Assembly (NCBI GenBank): GCA_017463065.1
Contig: JAFTPX010000002.1
Location: 1-59,647, forward strand
DNA length: 59,647 bases
Reading direction: 5' to 3'
Source of the DNA: Clostridia bacterium
GTDB lineage: Bacteria; Bacillota; Clostridia; Oscillospirales; CAG-272
Shown: one piece after another, positions 57,754 through 59,647 of the stretch
Layout: each line of letters starts with the position of its first letter
Numbering within the stretch: the first letter of the stretch is position 1
Notes under the pieces: generated by a model
What the model was told of the DNA's origin: nothing
The model's input: only the letters and a program-made list of their open reading frames with translations
The model's database searches: none
Translations under genes and position numbers: made by a program

Positions 57754-59433
57754 ATGAATTATCAGATCAAATATCAACAGTGGTGTGAAAACGCAAATAC
57801 CGATGCGGCAACCAAGGCAGAGCTGCAAAGCATTGCGGAGAACGATCAGGAGATCAAGGAACGGTTTTTCTGTGATCTGGCATTTGGCACGGGCGGTCTG
57901 CGCGGTGTGATCGGTGCGGGAACCAATCGAATCAATAAGTATATGATTCGTAAAACAACCAAGGGTTACGCCGAGTACATAAAGAAAGCGGGAGCGGATG
58001 CCTGTGCGAGAGGCGTTGTGATTGCTCACGACAACCGTCGCTTCAGTGTGGAATTTGCAGAGGAAACGGCGGGAGTTTTGGCTGCCAACGGAATCAAGGC
58101 GTATTTGTTTGATTCTTTGCGTCCCACGCCCGAGCTGTCCTTTGCCGTACGGGAATTGAACGCGTTTGGCGGAGTGGTGATTACCGCCTCCCATAATCCT
58201 CCCGAATATAACGGCTATAAGCTGTATGACGAAAGAGGCTGTCAGCTGGTTCCAGACGTAAATGATAAGGTAGTAGAGGAAATTTCCAAGATCGAGGATC
58301 CGTTGTCCGTGAAGTCCTTGACAAAGGCGGAGGCGGGAGATTTGATCGTACTCTTGGATTCCTCCGTTGACGAGACCTATTATAAAACCGTTATGGGTGT
58401 GGCACTTCAGCCCGATATCGACAAGAGTAAAATTAAGATTGTATATTCTCCTCAGCACGGCACGGGTAACGTTCCCGTCAGAACCGTTTTGGATCGACTG
58501 GGCTATCAGGTCATTCCTGTAGAGGAGCAATGTGTTCCTGATACCGAATTCAGTAAGACATTGAATCCCAACCCCGAAACGGCGGAAGCTTATGTGCTTG
58601 CCTTGGAGTACGCGAAGCGTACCAATGCGGATATTGTAATTACCACCGACCCCGATTGTGACCGCTTGGGCGTTGCCGTGAAGCACAAGGGTGATTACGT
58701 TAGAATGACGGGCAACCAGTCTGCGGCTGTTTTGCTGGAATACATCCTTGCTCAGCGTAAGGTACAGGGAACTCTGCCCGCTAACGGTGTCATGTTCAAC
58801 ACCATCGTGACCTCCGATCTGGGCGACAGAATTTGCGAGGATTACGGTGTCAGCGTGGAAAAGACCTTGACGGGCTTTAAGTTTATCGGTGACAAGATCT
58901 ATCAGCATGAGCTGGCAGGAGATAAGACCTTCGTATTCGGTTACGAGGAAAGCTACGGTTGCCTGATCAACGACTGTGTTCGCGATAAGGATGCGGTGCA
59001 GGCGGCAATGATGCTTTGTGAGTCCGCCGCTTATTACAACTCCAAGGGCATGACCCTGATCGATGCGTTGGAAAATCTGTACGCAAAATATGGATTTTTC
59101 CTGGATGCATTGGACAACTTCACCTTCAAGGGACTGGATGGTGCCCAGAAGATCACCTCTTTGGTGAACGGATTGAGAAACGATCCCCCCAAGAAGGTTG
59201 GCGACATCGAGGTGCTTGAGATGGAGGACTATGCGTCTCAAAAAATGATGGATGCGGGCTTCCCGAACTCTGACGTGCTTCGCTTTATTATGAAGGACGG
59301 TAGTTGGGTGGCGGTTCGTCCCAGCGGTACCGAGCCTAAGTGTAAGTTCTATTTCTGCATCGTAGCGCCCACTCGCGCCGAGGCGGATGAAAAACTGCAA
59401 AATATGAGAGCGGTATTTGAGAAAAACTGCTGA
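57754..59433 (+). CDS. Phosphoglucomutase/phosphomannomutase (alpha-D-phosphohexomutase)
   Basis: 559-residue hexose phosphate mutase interconverting glucose-1- and glucose-6-phosphate. 'FGTGGLRGVIGAGTNRINKY' starts the first domain. The phosphoserine loop is 'TASHNPPEYNGYKLYDERG', the Mg2+ loop 'TTDPDCDRLGVAVK', the sugar-binding loop 'FGYEESYGCLI' and the phosphate-binding loop 'VRPSGTEPKCKFYF'. Length and motifs fit the Firmicutes PgcA-type group. Ribosome binding site GAGGTG. Monocistronic, with terminator after the stop. Confidence 0.95.
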   Translation: MNYQIKYQQWCENANTDAATKAELQSIAENDQEIKERFFCDLAFGTGGLRGVIGAGTNRINKYMIRKTTKGYAEYIKKAGADACARGVVIAHDNRRFSVEFAEETAGVLAANGIKAYLFDSLRPTPELSFAVRELNAFGGVVITASHNPPEYNGYKLYDERGCQLVPDVNDKVVEEISKIEDPLSVKSLTKAEAGDLIVLLDSSVDETYYKTVMGVALQPDIDKSKIKIVYSPQHGTGNVPVRTVLDRLGYQVIPVEEQCVPDTEFSKTLNPNPETAEAYVLALEYAKRTNADIVITTDPDCDRLGVAVKHKGDYVRMTGNQSAAVLLEYILAQRKVQGTLPANGVMFNTIVTSDLGDRICEDYGVSVEKTLTGFKFIGDKIYQHELAGDKTFVFGYEESYGCLINDCVRDKDAVQAAMMLCESAAYYNSKGMTLIDALENLYAKYGFFLDALDNFTFKGLDGAQKITSLVNGLRNDPPKKVGDIEVLEMEDYASQKMMDAGFPNSDVLRFIMKDGSWVAVRPSGTEPKCKFYFCIVAPTRAEADEKLQNMRAVFEKNC

Positions 59434-59449
59434 AAAGCTGAATAACTCT

Positions 59450-59490
59450 GTGGGTATTTGCCTTGTTTGGCAAATACCCACTTCTTTTGT
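59450..59490 (+). terminator. Terminator of the phosphoglucomutase gene
   Basis: GTGGGTATTTGCC pairs perfectly with GGCAAATACCCAC (to 59481) with a TTGTTT loop, followed by TTCTTTTG. Confidence 0.92.
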
Positions 59491-59544
59491 ATATAAGAAC
59501 CATCGACTGTGCCGATGTGGATAAAAAGCATTAGCTATGCTCGG

Positions 59545-59647
59545 TTCATTTATCCGAGCGAAGCGAGGAATCAAGTTGTTTTCGAACGTAGGTCGGGACT
59601 TAAAAAGAGGCTCCCTCTCGGAGGGAGCTGTCGAGCGTATGCGAGAC
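59545..59647. repeat. Palindromic intergenic repeat, cut by window end
   Basis: Contains CCGAGCGAAGCGAGGAATC, then GCTCCCTC-TCG-GAGGGAGC (59610-59628), a perfect stem, and TGTCGAGC...GCGAGAC, a second imperfect stem. The arrangement resembles intergenic repeats scattered through Oscillospirales genomes. It has no coding capacity and continues past the window. Confidence 0.6.

Noticed and set aside
57712-59574. 620-codon open frame on the minus strand opposite phosphoglucomutase
   Set aside because: Mirrors the coding strand's codon bias, has no ribosome binding site, and its translation is low-complexity His/Gln/Arg-rich without any domain.

Overview
The window looks like chromosome of a low-GC-type Gram-positive, endospore-related Clostridia, probably an uncultivated gut lineage near Oscillospirales or Christensenellales. 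The reasons are the ylxM-ffh-rpsP-khpA and ecfA1-ecfA2-ecfT-truA gene orders, a BofC-type domain, a YlmC/YmxH-type PRC-barrel protein, DUF951, DUF1846 and DUF6514 proteins, a split transketolase, strong AGGAGG ribosome binding sites and clean sigma-A promoters. The lineage assignment is inference from gene content; no rRNA is present. Non-ATG starts (TTG for dnaE, the class A PBP and the NlpC/P60-like gene; GTG for mgtE and the M50 protease) are frequent.

Layout. 1-6.3 kb: 3' part of a GT4 glycosyltransferase converging on mgtE, an unknown helical protein, the SRP/ribosome operon ylxM-ffh-rpsP-khpA, tRNA-Leu(CAA) and a small papain-like hydrolase. 6.4-15.4 kb: a secreted, membrane-anchored DUF5722-like protein cotranscribed with dnaE, a BofC-type protein and a class A penicillin-binding protein. 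15.4-20.1 kb: spermidine/putrescine importer potA-potB-potCD, with PotC and PotD fused, and an M50 protease. 20.2-24.7 kb: tRNA-Leu(GAG) with a duplicated structured trailer, the two transketolase halves, trpS and an aminotransferase. 24.8-28.4 kb: a Dabb-domain protein with a ThyX-like relative, then serC-serA. 28.4-30.9 kb is the most accessory-looking stretch: a MITE-like element, an XRE repressor-ImmA peptidase pair, and a divergent DUF6514 protein and an unknown protein.

31-42.8 kb: the DUF951-YfhO-ruvA-ruvB operon diverging from ruvC-methyltransferase, then the ECF transporter core, truA, a DUF5711 protein and pgsA. 42.8-48.2 kb: a ClpE-like AAA+ unfoldase coupled to a full-length P-type ATPase relative that has lost every classical catalytic motif, followed by a YlmC gene whose ribosome binding site lies inside a perfect hairpin. 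48.2-59.6 kb: rpsB-tsf with a structured leader, nfnA-nfnB, a DUF1846 protein, a cysteine-rich protein with eight consecutive cysteines, a polar amino acid ABC importer and phosphoglucomutase. The window ends inside a palindromic intergenic repeat.

Most of the window is ordinary housekeeping. The strongest candidate for something undescribed is the degenerate P-type ATPase (45128-47833) translationally coupled to the ClpE-like unfoldase. Others are two possible pseudo-enzymes (DUF5722-like and ThyX-like), palindromic operators at 24.8 kb and 29.7 kb, and the duplicated tRNA trailer at 20.3-20.5 kb. No gene-free stretch longer than 300 bases exists in the window.
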